DNA of 64,000 nt, from positions 1-64,000 of the forward strand of contig CAYTWB010000012.1 in NCBI GenBank assembly GCA_964441945.1, in the 5' to 3' direction. Source of the stretch: JADGQM01 sp964441945 (lineage in GTDB: Bacteria; Desulfobacterota; Syntrophobacteria; Syntrophobacterales; Syntrophobacteraceae). The notes under the pieces were generated by a model. That model had not been told where the DNA came from and ran no database searches. It saw nothing but the letters and a program-made list of their open reading frames with translations. Made by a program: the position numbers and the translations under genes. Of the stretch, positions 34,054 to 42,857 are shown piece after piece (positions within the stretch are counted from its first letter, which is position 1; each line of letters opens with the position of its first letter).

Positions 34054-34959
34054 CTACTCCTTCAACCCTTTCGCACAAACCTGGAGGCCCTCCGAAAACA
34101 CGTTCGCCATGGCCCAAATCGTATCCGGATTTTGAAGCTGAGAACTGATTGTACTGTCGAATCGGATGAGCATCACCGGTTCAAACTCATCATCTGCCTG
34201 CCAAAGGGCCAGGACCACCGGGATTCTGGGAAGCACGGGAAACTGAAATGCAAAATCCCCTATCTTTGCAGGCATGCAACCCATCTTCGCCGCCACAGTC
34301 TTGAAAACGCTCGCCCGGTGCCCGAAGAGCGCCGTCAGCGACTCGATGGGAAGCCTGTGAATGCCACGAAAGAAGAGCTCCCCTCCAGGGATCTCCCTCT
34401 CACTGATCCATCTGCCTGAAAGCTGAATCGCTCGGGCTTCCAGCAAATAGTGGAGGACCACCAGATAGAATTGAAAATCAGGCGTAGTGAAAGAGCACCC
34501 CGTGTGGAGACGAATGCTTTGCTGTTCAGGAAAGCAGAGGAATTCCGCGTTAAGGAAAGGAACGATATAGGCGGCAAGTGCCGAATCGTACCCGACTAGA
34601 GCGTCTCGACAAATCGTCTCGGGATTCGCTTTCTTGAGACGCTCCCAGAGCATCGGGTCGACTTCTTCTGGATTGACATAGACAGTCTTCGCCTCTGCGT
34701 TGTCAAGCAGAAGCTTTATGATATCGAGTGCCTGCGAAGAAAGCTCTTCAGGCACCATAATCCATCCCCATCCGCGCTGGCAGACAAAGAGCCCGTCGTA
34801 GGCCGTTTCCTCAAAAGTCCTGAGATAGGTTGGTATCCCTTCTTTCTTGAGCGCGTCCAGAAGAAGATCGCCCTCAAAGCGGTTGGCAAGGGTGTGAATA
34901 CACATAAATCGAGTCGAAGGACCCGAAGTGGTCTCCTGCATGATTCCCTTCCCTTCCAC
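34054..34959 (-). CDS. DUF2007-like plus DUF3786-like domain protein
   Basis: A 301-residue soluble protein with two parts. Residues about 18-85 (ANRFEGDLLLDALKKEGIP ... GWGWIMVPEE) resemble DUF2007, a small ferredoxin-fold domain proposed to sense or transfer signals. Residues about 110-290 resemble DUF3786: ICRDALVGYDSALAAY, GGELFFRGIHRLPIESL, GDFAFQFPVLPRIPVVLALW and a DDEFEP segment. DUF3786 proteins occur mainly in anaerobes and have no known function. The start is GTG 34959 with GGGAGG upstream; ATG 34941 is an alternative. It is transcribed divergently from trxA and reads toward the tRNA promoter. Domain names are from recall, not a search. Confidence 0.65.
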   Translation of the reverse strand: MEGKGIMQETTSGPSTRFMCIHTLANRFEGDLLLDALKKEGIPTYLRTFEETAYDGLFVCQRGWGWIMVPEELSSQALDIIKLLLDNAEAKTVYVNPEEVDPMLWERLKKANPETICRDALVGYDSALAAYIVPFLNAEFLCFPEQQSIRLHTGCSFTTPDFQFYLVVLHYLLEARAIQLSGRWISEREIPGGELFFRGIHRLPIESLTALFGHRASVFKTVAAKMGCMPAKIGDFAFQFPVLPRIPVVLALWQADDEFEPVMLIRFDSTISSQLQNPDTIWAMANVFSEGLQVCAKGLKE

Positions 34960-35050
34960 GACGCCTCCCCCAAGGACCTCTCAAAGAGGGAAACAAAAAT
35001 GGTCAAGAGATTCCAGGATGTGCCATCGCCGAATCTGAAAAGATGTGTGA

Positions 35051-35079
35051 TTGACAAAGGCTAGCCGATTGATTATATG
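35051..35079 (+). promoter_or_regulatory. Sigma-70-type promoter for trxA-trxB-bamD
   Basis: Perfect TTGACA, 17-base spacer, TATATG, about 80 bases upstream of trxA. No competing pair is seen in the divergent intergenic region. Confidence 0.7.
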
Positions 35080-35160
35080 CTTCGATTGAATTTCAAAGTA
35101 AATGGCAAATTCTTAGCCGCTAGAGAGTAATCGTCTGCATCGAAGAGAGGAGCTGTTCCG

Positions 35161-35493
35161 ATGGCAGGGAAAAATTATGTTGAGATTAGTGACGGCACTT
35201 TTGAGCAAGAAGTCTTGCAGTCGGATGTTCCGGTCCTGGTGGATTTTTGGGCTCCGTGGTGCGGCCCCTGCCGGGCAATTGCTCCTGTTATTGATGAATT
35301 GTCGGGGGAATACGCCGGCAAGCTGAAAGTGGCCAAATGCAATGTGGACGATAACCCAAAGACACCTTCCCGCTACGGTATCCGCGCCATTCCCACCCTG
35401 ATCATCTTCAAGCATGGGAATGTCGCCGAGCAGATTACAGGCGCTGTTGCTAAGTCGCAGATTACTGCTGCCATTGACAAAGCCGTTGGCTAG
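35161..35493 (+). CDS. trxA: Thioredoxin
   Basis: A 110-residue cytosolic disulfide reductant. The redox motif WCGPC is at residues 33-37 (C34, C37) in FWAPWCGPCRAI, the buried Asp is present in VLVDFW, and the cis-proline loop reads AIPTL. GAGGAG lies eight bases before the ATG. Its reductase follows after 90 bases, so the two form a complete reducing system; the shared promoter suggests cotranscription. Confidence 0.98.
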   Translation: MAGKNYVEISDGTFEQEVLQSDVPVLVDFWAPWCGPCRAIAPVIDELSGEYAGKLKVAKCNVDDNPKTPSRYGIRAIPTLIIFKHGNVAEQITGAVAKSQITAAIDKAVG

Positions 35494-35583
35494 CAGGGGT
35501 CATCACCGCAGATCGTCCTGAATGAAGTTCACGATGGACCAAAGGTCCGATGTCTTTTCTCTTTCAGATTCTTCTTGGTAAAC

Positions 35584-36531
35584 ATGAGCGTTAGTGAATC
35601 TTATGATGTTGCGATTGTGGGAGGTGGTCCTGCAGGGCTGACGGCAGGCCTCTATGCGACCCGTGCACGTCTTAAGACCATCCTTCTTGAGAAGATTGGA
35701 TTTGGCGGCCAGTTGCTCTCCTATGAAACGGTAGAGAACTACCCCGGGTTTCCTGAAGGGGTTGGCGCCTTCGACCTGGCGGAATTGATCCGCACCCATT
35801 CTCTCAAATTTGGCCTTCAGGCCCGGAATGCTGAGGTAGGCCAGCTGCAGATTGGGAATCTGATCAAAGAGATCCATCTGGCTGACGGGAACATATTGTA
35901 CTCAAAGACGGTTATCCTGGCCAGCGGAGCTTCCCCGAACAAGCTCGGCGTAAAGGGAGAAACCGAGTTTACGGGTAGAGGTGTGTCCTATTGTGCGGTA
36001 TGCGATGCTCCCTTCTACCGCAATCAGGAGATTGCTGTGGTGGGGGGTGGCGACACGGCACTTGAGGAGGCCATCTACCTGAGCAAGTTTGCAGATAGAG
36101 TGCATGTGATCCATCGCAGAGATCGCCTGCGGGCCATTCCTATCATTCAAAACAGGGCTGCTGAAAACGACAAGATCTCTCTGGTGCTCAATGCTGTCGT
36201 CACAGAGATTCAAGGGGGCCCTCAGGGAGTCGAAGGATTGATCCTCCGCGATACCAAGGACTCGAGGGTGTGGGAATTTCCCATTAACGGAGTCTTTGTC
36301 CTGGTGGGGGTCCGGCCCAACGGGAGTTACCTGCCTCTCGAAATTGACCGCGATGCACTGGGTTTCGTCAGAACAGATCAGGAGATGGCGACGTCGGTCC
36401 CGGGTGTTTTTGCAGCGGGAGACCTTCGTCAAAAACGCCTCCGCCAGATTGTGACCGCGGTCGGTGACGGGGCCACGGCTGCCTTCAGTGCCGGACAGTA
36501 CATCGAGGAACACTTTCACCACATTTCTTAA
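35584..36531 (+). CDS. trxB: Thioredoxin reductase
   Basis: NADPH-dependent flavoprotein that reduces the adjacent thioredoxin. From ATG 35584 it is 315 residues: FAD-binding GGGPAGLTAG near the N-terminus, redox CAVC (C137, C140), NAD(P)-binding GGGDTALEEA followed by HRRDRLR, whose arginines recognise the NADPH 2'-phosphate, and the second FAD motif GVFAAGDLR. The upstream ribosome binding site is weak; a TTG three codons earlier is in frame. Stop and bamD start overlap (TAATG). Confidence 0.97.
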   Translation: MSVSESYDVAIVGGGPAGLTAGLYATRARLKTILLEKIGFGGQLLSYETVENYPGFPEGVGAFDLAELIRTHSLKFGLQARNAEVGQLQIGNLIKEIHLADGNILYSKTVILASGASPNKLGVKGETEFTGRGVSYCAVCDAPFYRNQEIAVVGGGDTALEEAIYLSKFADRVHVIHRRDRLRAIPIIQNRAAENDKISLVLNAVVTEIQGGPQGVEGLILRDTKDSRVWEFPINGVFVLVGVRPNGSYLPLEIDRDALGFVRTDQEMATSVPGVFAAGDLRQKRLRQIVTAVGDGATAAFSAGQYIEEHFHHIS

Positions 36532-37316
36532 TGTCAGGAACCGCTATGCGCCATTCTCCCGGACCGGTAGTGAACCATCTGCGAACCACAGTTCTGCTCC
36601 TGCCTCTTCTGCTGCTGGGATTCACCGGCTGTGATTCCTATCTGGTAAAGTTCTACTTCGGTGACACCTTTGGTAAGGGTTCTTCTTCCATAGTGGAAAA
36701 GAGTGCTGAGCAGCTCGTTATAGAAGGCACGCAAGAGATGCAGAAGAAAGATTATGACGATGCCATCAAAGCCTTCCAGCAGCTGAAAGAACGTTATCCT
36801 TACAGCAAGTTCGCGATCCTGGCGGAACTCAAGCTTGGTGACGCATATTTCTATAACAGGGACTACACCGATGCAGCGATCGCATACGAAGAATTTGCTC
36901 GTCTCCATCCGCGCAATGAGGTGGTGCCCTATGTGCTGTATCAAAACGGCATGTGCCATTTCCTGTCGTTTACCTCTGTCGATCGGGACCCGGAAGAGAC
37001 CCGGCTGGCCATCGAGGTCTTCCAGCGTCTGATCCAGACGTATCCGCAGTCGGAATATGCCCTGAAGGCAAAGAAGCAGCTCTTCGAATGTGAAAAACGG
37101 ATAGTCGCTCATGAATACGACGTCGGGCGGATCTACTATGTCATGGGTGAGTATTACGCGGCCAAGGAAAGACTGGATCTGATCAAGCGCAAATACCCGC
37201 AGGCAGTCAGAGACCTGGGCTACGATGACGAGGTTGCTAAAATGCTGGCAGCTACTGAAAAGCGCCTTAACGAAGGGGGAAAGAAACCGAGCATCTGGAC
37301 GCGAATGGGTTTTTAA
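36531..37316 (+). CDS. bamD: Outer membrane assembly lipoprotein BamD
   Basis: A 261-residue lipoprotein with TPR repeats, essential partner of BamA in inserting beta-barrels. The N-terminal signal has a Leu-rich core ending in a lipobox (GFTGC). Then come TPR-like repeats: DYDDAIKAFQQLKERYPYS, YTDAAIAYEEFARLHPRNE and ETRLAIEVFQRLIQTYPQS, and a fourth with YYAAKERLDLIKRKYPQ. The ATG overlaps the trxB stop by one base; a second ATG at 36546 would shorten the signal. Reliable family call, though small TPR lipoproteins are easily confused. Confidence 0.88.
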   Translation: MSGTAMRHSPGPVVNHLRTTVLLLPLLLLGFTGCDSYLVKFYFGDTFGKGSSSIVEKSAEQLVIEGTQEMQKKDYDDAIKAFQQLKERYPYSKFAILAELKLGDAYFYNRDYTDAAIAYEEFARLHPRNEVVPYVLYQNGMCHFLSFTSVDRDPEETRLAIEVFQRLIQTYPQSEYALKAKKQLFECEKRIVAHEYDVGRIYYVMGEYYAAKERLDLIKRKYPQAVRDLGYDDEVAKMLAATEKRLNEGGKKPSIWTRMGF

Positions 37317-37457
37317 ACCAATGCTTGTTCCAAAGCTTTTTGTTTAAAGTCGATCCCAATCCCCGTCAGCATCTTTCTGAACCGGTCGAAATGATATCAT
37401 GCCTGCTGCTGCCCGCAAGAAGCCTTGAGAATGATTTCGATCTGCGAGTTAAATGTG

Positions 37458-37485
37458 TTGACAAATGAAAAAACTCATTTAAAGT
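37458..37485 (+). promoter_or_regulatory. Promoter for rho with an inverted repeat in its spacer
   Basis: Perfect TTGACA, a 16-base spacer and TAAAGT. An inverted repeat AAATGA / TCATTT lies across the spacer between and partly in the two elements, and could be an operator. It is 218 bases before the rho start codon. Confidence 0.65.
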
Positions 37486-37702
37486 TAGAGACGCCTTACC
37501 GGAGCATGCCAAAAGGGCTTCGGCGGCGACCCCAACAACAAACCGGGTAGCACCCCTGGCAGAAAAAAATTATTGAGACTAGCACCAATTCCCCGCGAAT
37601 GCCGCTTCCTCAAAACCATCTTGCCAGTGTGAGACGTATCATGGCCGATAAATAAACAGGTTCCGGACGCTTGGCAATTCACCAACCATGGAGTAACCCA
37701 AT
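37486..37702 (+). promoter_or_regulatory. Long 5' leader of rho
   Basis: About 210 untranslated bases between the promoter and rho, in a 386-base gap after bamD that otherwise holds nothing. It includes C-rich, G-poor patches and a 14-codon frame at 37506-37550 (MPKGLRRRPQQQTG) close behind GGAG. In enterobacteria rho is autoregulated by Rho-dependent attenuation in such a leader. Autoregulation here is inference. Confidence 0.45.
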
Positions 37703-39034
37703 ATGGCTCAAGCTTCACAAACCAACCAGGACACTTCCCCAAAACAAGCCAAAGACGTGGAAAGCCCTGAACAACCCCGCAACGAAATGAATCTCGTCGA
37801 GTTGAAAAGCAAGAACATCAGAGAGCTGATGACCATCGCCAAGGCCCTCAACATTGAGGGGGCCAGCGCCATGCGCAAACAGGAACTGATCTTCTCCCTC
37901 CTCCAGGCTCAGGCTGAAATGAGCGGGCTGATCTACGGAGAAGGAGTACTGGAAATACTTCCGGATGGTTTCGGTTTTCTACGAAGCCAGAATTATAATT
38001 ACCTCCCCGGCCCGGATGATATTTATGTATCGCCATCTCAGATCCGGCGCTTCAGCCTGCGAACCGGTGACAGTATCTCCGGGCAGATTCGTCCGCCCAA
38101 AGACAACGAACGCTACTTTGCTCTGCTGAAGGTCGAAGCAGTTAACTATGAAGATCCTGATGTTGCACGTGACAAGATACTGTTTGACAACCTCACTCCG
38201 CTCTATCCGGACCGGCGCGTCAGGCTGGAGACCCTCAACGACAATCTCTCCACCAGGGTTATGGACCTGTTAACCCCTATCGGTTTCGGTCAGAGGGGTT
38301 TGATCGTAGCCCAGCCCCGTACCGGCAAAACGATGCTTCTCCAGAATATTGCAAACGCCATTTCGGTCAACCACAAGGAGGCTTACCTGATCGTCCTGCT
38401 GATCGATGAGAGACCGGAGGAAGTCACCGATATGCAGCGCAACGTGCGGGCCGAGGTGGTCAGCTCCACCTTTGATGAACCTCCGCAGCGTCACGTCCAG
38501 GTGGCCGAGATGGTTAGCGAAAAGGCCAAACGCCTGGTGGAGCATAAGCGGGACGTGATCATCCTTCTTGACAGCATTACCCGCCTGGCCCGCGCCTATA
38601 ATTCGGTGGTGCCACCCAGTGGGAAGATCCTCTCCGGTGGATTGGATTCGAATGCACTCCATCGCCCGAAGCGGTTCTTCGGGGCAGCTCGAAACGTGGA
38701 ACAGGGTGGAAGCCTGACGATCATCGCCACAGCTTTGATCGACACCGGCAGTCGCATGGACGAAGTGATCTTTGAGGAGTTCAAAGGCACGGGCAACATG
38801 GAAATTGTCCTCGACCGCAAACTTGCCGATCGCCGCATCTTCCCGGCCATAGACATCAACAAGTCAGGCACACGCAAGGAAGAACTGCTGATCCCGCCGG
38901 ATGACCTCAATCGTGTCTGGATTCTCAGAAAACTGCTCTCCCCGTTGAACCCCATCGATGCCATGGAATTTCTCCTCGATAAGATGCAGGGAACCAAAGG
39001 CAACGCTGATTTTCTGGCATCGATGAACCGATAG
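37703..39034 (+). CDS. rho: Transcription termination factor Rho
   Basis: A 443-residue hexameric RNA helicase that ends transcription of untranslated RNA. The N-terminal 45 residues are polar and variable, then SAMRKQELIFSLLQ, the cold-shock-like RNA-binding domain (EGVLEILPDGFGFLRS), Walker A QPRTGKTMLLQ and Walker B VIILLDSITRLARAYN. The Q-loop and R-loop regions follow. GGAG precedes the ATG by nine bases. No large insertion in the N-terminal domain. NusG at 31472 is its known partner. Confidence 0.98.
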   Translation: MAQASQTNQDTSPKQAKDVESPEQPRNEMNLVELKSKNIRELMTIAKALNIEGASAMRKQELIFSLLQAQAEMSGLIYGEGVLEILPDGFGFLRSQNYNYLPGPDDIYVSPSQIRRFSLRTGDSISGQIRPPKDNERYFALLKVEAVNYEDPDVARDKILFDNLTPLYPDRRVRLETLNDNLSTRVMDLLTPIGFGQRGLIVAQPRTGKTMLLQNIANAISVNHKEAYLIVLLIDERPEEVTDMQRNVRAEVVSSTFDEPPQRHVQVAEMVSEKAKRLVEHKRDVIILLDSITRLARAYNSVVPPSGKILSGGLDSNALHRPKRFFGAARNVEQGGSLTIIATALIDTGSRMDEVIFEEFKGTGNMEIVLDRKLADRRIFPAIDINKSGTRKEELLIPPDDLNRVWILRKLLSPLNPIDAMEFLLDKMQGTKGNADFLASMNR

Positions 39035-39195
39035 CGTACAAAGACCCAAACCGAAAGGGTAAACCCGAAGCGGACAAAGGCTTAAGCCATGCCCGACGGC
39101 GCGTGGGTTCTCGGCAGATGCCGGGCGGGAGTGGCCCTTGTCATCAACCAAAGAGGAAAGAACGAAGCACAGCGGTATTTTGTAGGAGAAAACGG

Positions 39196-39223
39196 TTGAG
39201 CAAATGCCCACGTTGGGTATAAT
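39196..39223 (+). promoter_or_regulatory. Promoter for rpmE-prfA-prmC-murA-comEC
   Basis: TTGAGC, 16-base spacer and a perfect TATAAT, 43 bases before the rpmE start codon, in the 232-base gap after rho. Confidence 0.75.
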
Positions 39224-39266
39224 ACAGTTTTTAACGCTTTGGCAAAACTGAGGAGAATTGGTACCC

Positions 39267-39482
39267 ATGAAAGAGAATATCCATCCCGTCTATCATCAGA
39301 CCGTGATCCGGTGCGCCTGTGGCAATGAGATTCCCACCGGGTCAACCAAGAAAGAAATCAGGGTTGAAATCTGCTCCAAGTGCCACCCTTTCTACACCGG
39401 TAAACAGAAGCTGGTGGATTCTGCCGGCCGCATTGAACGATTTCGAAGGAAATATGAAAAATTCCAGACCAAGGAAGCCTAG
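39267..39482 (+). CDS. rpmE: 50S ribosomal protein L31, zinc-binding form
   Basis: A 71-residue protein at the subunit interface. MKENIHPVYHQTVIRCACGNE opens it (cut here), and CSKCHPFYTGKQ follows; cysteines 16, 18, 36 and 39 form the zinc site, so this is the Cys-containing paralogue. The ATG 39267 is chosen because the family starts there and GAGGAG lies upstream. The rho-rpmE-prfA order is common in Proteobacteria. Confidence 0.96.
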   Translation: MKENIHPVYHQTVIRCACGNEIPTGSTKKEIRVEICSKCHPFYTGKQKLVDSAGRIERFRRKYEKFQTKEA

Positions 39483-39567
39483 CATCCGGATTCCGGACGA
39501 TTTCCCTTACATAGAACTCACCATTCTTTTTTGCAGCCATGGGAACTGAGGGTGGCCCGGTACGGTT

Positions 39568-40644
39568 ATGTTCATTCGCCTGGAAAGTGTCGAGCAAAGA
39601 TATCTAAAGCTTGAGGAAGAACTCAGCAACCCTGAAATCCTGGCCAACCAAAAGGAGTACCAGAGGACCACTCGAGAACGAGCCGAAATTGCTCCCGTTG
39701 TCGAGATGTACAGACAGTACAAGAGGTTGGGGCGGCAAATCCAGGAGAATCAGGGCCTGTTCGAGGAAGAAGACGACCCGGAGATGCGGGAGCTGATCAG
39801 GCATGAAATCTCCGAATTGCGCAAGGGCCTGGATGCTTCCGAGGTTGAGCTCAAGCTCATGCTGGCACCCAAGGACCCCAATGACGAGAAGAATGTCATC
39901 CTCGAAATCCGGGCCGGGACTGGCGGTGAGGAAGCGGCGCTTTTTGTTGCGGACCTCTTCAGGATGTATTCTCGCTACGCAGAGCTCCGCAGATGGAAAG
40001 TCGAAATCCTGGATGCTCATCCAACAGGGATTGGCGGCTTCAAGGAAATCATTGCCGGGATCAACGGCAAAGGGGCCTTCAGCCGGCTGAAATTTGAGAG
40101 AGGGGTCCATCGTGTACAGCGCGTACCGGCAACGGAGAGCCAGGGACGAATCCACACCTCTGCCGTGACGGTTGCCGTCCTGCCCGAGGCTGAAGAGGTA
40201 GACGTCTACATTGATCCCAACGATTTGCGGGTGGATGTATTTCGTTCTTCCGGTCCCGGCGGTCAGAGCGTGAACACTACTGATTCCGCGGTGCGTGTCA
40301 CGCATATACCCAGCGGACTGGTCGTGATCTGCCAGGACGAAAAGTCACAGCACAAGAACAAGGCCAAGGCACTGAAGGTGCTCCGCGCCCGGCTGCTTGA
40401 TCAGATGCAGAGTGAGCAGGAAGCCAAGATCGCTCAGGACCGGAAGAGCCAGGTCGGAACCGGAGACCGGAGCGAGCGTATCCGGACCTACAACTTTCCT
40501 CAAAATCGCGTGTCCGACCACCGTGTCAATCTCACTCTCTACCGATTGGACGCTATTCTCGACGGAATGCTTGACGATATCATCGATCCCTTGACGACTC
40601 ATTTTCAAGCCGAAGCCTTGAAGGGTGTGGAGTTGGGTCAGTAG
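39568..40644 (+). CDS. prfA: Peptide chain release factor 1
   Basis: Releases the finished protein at UAA and UAG. The 358-residue protein has the tripeptide anticodon region RVPATESQGRIHTSA (PAT, the RF1 type) and the catalytic GGQ in SSGPGGQSVNTTDSAVRVTH, cut at the ends. That glutamine is the substrate of PrmC, encoded 72 bases downstream. Length normal; ribosome binding site weak. RF2 reading UGA must be encoded elsewhere. Confidence 0.97.
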   Translation: MFIRLESVEQRYLKLEEELSNPEILANQKEYQRTTRERAEIAPVVEMYRQYKRLGRQIQENQGLFEEEDDPEMRELIRHEISELRKGLDASEVELKLMLAPKDPNDEKNVILEIRAGTGGEEAALFVADLFRMYSRYAELRRWKVEILDAHPTGIGGFKEIIAGINGKGAFSRLKFERGVHRVQRVPATESQGRIHTSAVTVAVLPEAEEVDVYIDPNDLRVDVFRSSGPGGQSVNTTDSAVRVTHIPSGLVVICQDEKSQHKNKAKALKVLRARLLDQMQSEQEAKIAQDRKSQVGTGDRSERIRTYNFPQNRVSDHRVNLTLYRLDAILDGMLDDIIDPLTTHFQAEALKGVELGQ

Positions 40645-40716
40645 CCCATCCATCCATCCTCCGCCGAACGATCCGAAGCCTGCCGGTTGGAACGACTCAC
40701 ACCATGGAATTGAAGG

Positions 40717-41586
40717 ATGGAAGAGAAATGGACCGTTCTCAAGGTGCTCCAGTGGACGACGGAGTATTTTCACCAGAAAGGGATTGAACAACCTCGCACG
40801 AATGCCGAAGTACTTCTCGCACACGTGCTCGGAATGGAACGTATCCTCCTCTACCTCAATTTTGATCGCCCGCTGACTCCCGGCGAGCTGGCATCCTATC
40901 GGGGATTGATCCGGCGCAGGGCCGCACGGGAACCCACTCAATACATCACCGGCAAACAGGAATTCTGGTCTATCGAGTTGGAAGTCACTCCATCGGTCTT
41001 GATCCCGCGCCCTGAGACGGAATTGCTCGTGGAAAAGGCGATCGGCCTGGTAGGGGCAAAGTCAAAAAGCGTCCTTGATCTGGGCACGGGTTCCGGAGCC
41101 ATTGCGATTGCTCTAGCCCACGCATGTCCGGCCCTGCGGATCGTTGCCGCGGACAGTTCCCTGGCGGCTCTCCTGGTAGCCAGGCGCAACGCCTCCCGTC
41201 ATGCGCTTAACGCGCATATCACCTTTGTCGCAACCGACCTATTCAAGGGATTTTCCTCCATCGGCAAACCGTTCGACCTCATCATCAGCAATCCTCCCTA
41301 TATTGCCGATAATGATTATCCCCTCCTGGCTCCGGAAATCACGGAATACGAACCAACCACCGCCCTCCTGGCCGGTGTCGACGGGCTTGTCGTTATTCGC
41401 CGGATCATAGAAGAGGCACCGGCTTATTTGAAAGCAGGCGGATCACTACTGGTGGAGATCGGTGCCGGACAGGCAGAAATACTGCGGGCTGAGCTGACTG
41501 CCAACCCTTTAATCGATCAGTTTGAGTTCATTCAGGATTATTCGGGTGTGATGCGTGTTCTGCACATTCGAAAGCATTCCATCTAG
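40717..41586 (+). CDS. prmC: Release factor glutamine methyltransferase PrmC
   Basis: Methylates the GGQ glutamine of release factors using S-adenosylmethionine. The 289-residue protein has the N-terminal helical domain for release factor binding (ending near TQYITGKQEFWSIELEV), the SAM motif DLGTGSGAIAIALA and the catalytic NPPY in IISNPPYIADND. Placement directly after prfA agrees with function. Murein gene murA follows after 20 bases. Confidence 0.96.
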   Translation: MEEKWTVLKVLQWTTEYFHQKGIEQPRTNAEVLLAHVLGMERILLYLNFDRPLTPGELASYRGLIRRRAAREPTQYITGKQEFWSIELEVTPSVLIPRPETELLVEKAIGLVGAKSKSVLDLGTGSGAIAIALAHACPALRIVAADSSLAALLVARRNASRHALNAHITFVATDLFKGFSSIGKPFDLIISNPPYIADNDYPLLAPEITEYEPTTALLAGVDGLVVIRRIIEEAPAYLKAGGSLLVEIGAGQAEILRAELTANPLIDQFEFIQDYSGVMRVLHIRKHSI

Positions 41587-41606
41587 CATTTTCTGGAGAG
41601 GGTAAT

Positions 41607-42857
41607 ATGGATAAATTGGTAATAGAAGGTGGAGTAAGCCTTTCAGGGACAGTATCGATCAGCGGAGCCAAAAACGCGGCACTTCCTCTCATGGCTTCCT
41701 CGCTGCTGACCGCAGGGAAACACACGTTCGAAAACGTCCCTCGACTCCGGGACATTCGCACCATGCAGGTCCTGCTGTCCAACATGGGAGTCGTCTCTGA
41801 ACACGGGGATTTGCTCTATCTCGACACATCGAACGTCAACAATTTCGAGGCCCCTTATGAACTGGTAAAGACGATGAGGGCATCGGTGCTGGTCCTGGGT
41901 CCTCTGATCGCCCGCTATAGACAGGCTCGCGTCTCCCTGCCCGGAGGGTGCGCTATCGGCGCCCGCCCGATCAACCTGCACCTGAAGGCACTGGCCCAGA
42001 TGGGTGTAGAGATTGAGCTGGATCATGGTTATGTCATTGCCAGCGCTCCACGTCTGCGGGGTGCAGTGATCTGCTTCGACCAGGTGACCGTCACGGGCAC
42101 CGAAAACCTCATGATGGCCGCGACCCTTGCCGATGGAGTAACCATCCTGCAGAATGCCGCTCAAGAACCGGAAGTCGTTGCGCTGGCTGAATACCTGATC
42201 GAGATGGGGGCCTCCATCGAGGGTGCGGGAACCCCGGAGATCAGGATTGAAGGTCTCAAGGAACTTGTCGCGCGTACTTTCACCGTCATACCGGATCGCA
42301 TTGAAGCAGGCACCTATCTCGTTGCCGCAGGGATTACCAACGGACATCTGACGCTCGAAGCCTGCCGCCCCGACCATTTGGATGCCGTGGTCCAGAACCT
42401 GACACAAACAGGAATGTCGATTCATACCGGGCCGGGTATTCTCGAGGCAAGGCGTGTTTCGGGAATCCATAGTGTGAATCTGAAGACCTGGCCCTACCCG
42501 GCTTTTCCAACTGACATGCAGGCTCAGTTCATGGCACTCATGGCGCTCGGAGACGGTGTCAGCCTCATCACCGAACAGATTTTCGAAAACCGCTTCATGC
42601 ATGTTCTTGAGCTCAAACGGCTGGGAGCAGACATCGAATTGGAAGGCCGCAGTGCAATAGTGAGAGGTGTCAAGAGGTTGTCCGGAGCACCGGTGATGGC
42701 CACGGACCTTCGAGCATCCGCATCGCTGGTGCTTGCCGCACTGGCTGCAGATGGAATCACGGAGATCCACCGGATCTACCACCTCGACCGGGGTTATGAG
42801 ACTATCGAGAAGAAGCTCGCTACAGTAGGAGCCAGGATTTGGCGCGAAAAATCCTGA
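41607..42857 (+). CDS. murA: UDP-N-acetylglucosamine 1-carboxyvinyltransferase
   Basis: First committed step of peptidoglycan synthesis: transfers enolpyruvate from PEP to UDP-GlcNAc. The 416-residue enzyme has SGAKNAALPL near the N-terminus, with the catalytic lysine, and the loop LPGGCAIGARPINLH with C115, the residue alkylated by fosfomycin. Cys rather than Asp predicts fosfomycin sensitivity of the target. GGAGAGGG precedes the ATG. Its last 19 bases overlap comEC. Confidence 0.98.
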   Translation: MDKLVIEGGVSLSGTVSISGAKNAALPLMASSLLTAGKHTFENVPRLRDIRTMQVLLSNMGVVSEHGDLLYLDTSNVNNFEAPYELVKTMRASVLVLGPLIARYRQARVSLPGGCAIGARPINLHLKALAQMGVEIELDHGYVIASAPRLRGAVICFDQVTVTGTENLMMAATLADGVTILQNAAQEPEVVALAEYLIEMGASIEGAGTPEIRIEGLKELVARTFTVIPDRIEAGTYLVAAGITNGHLTLEACRPDHLDAVVQNLTQTGMSIHTGPGILEARRVSGIHSVNLKTWPYPAFPTDMQAQFMALMALGDGVSLITEQIFENRFMHVLELKRLGADIELEGRSAIVRGVKRLSGAPVMATDLRASASLVLAALAADGITEIHRIYHLDRGYETIEKKLATVGARIWREKS

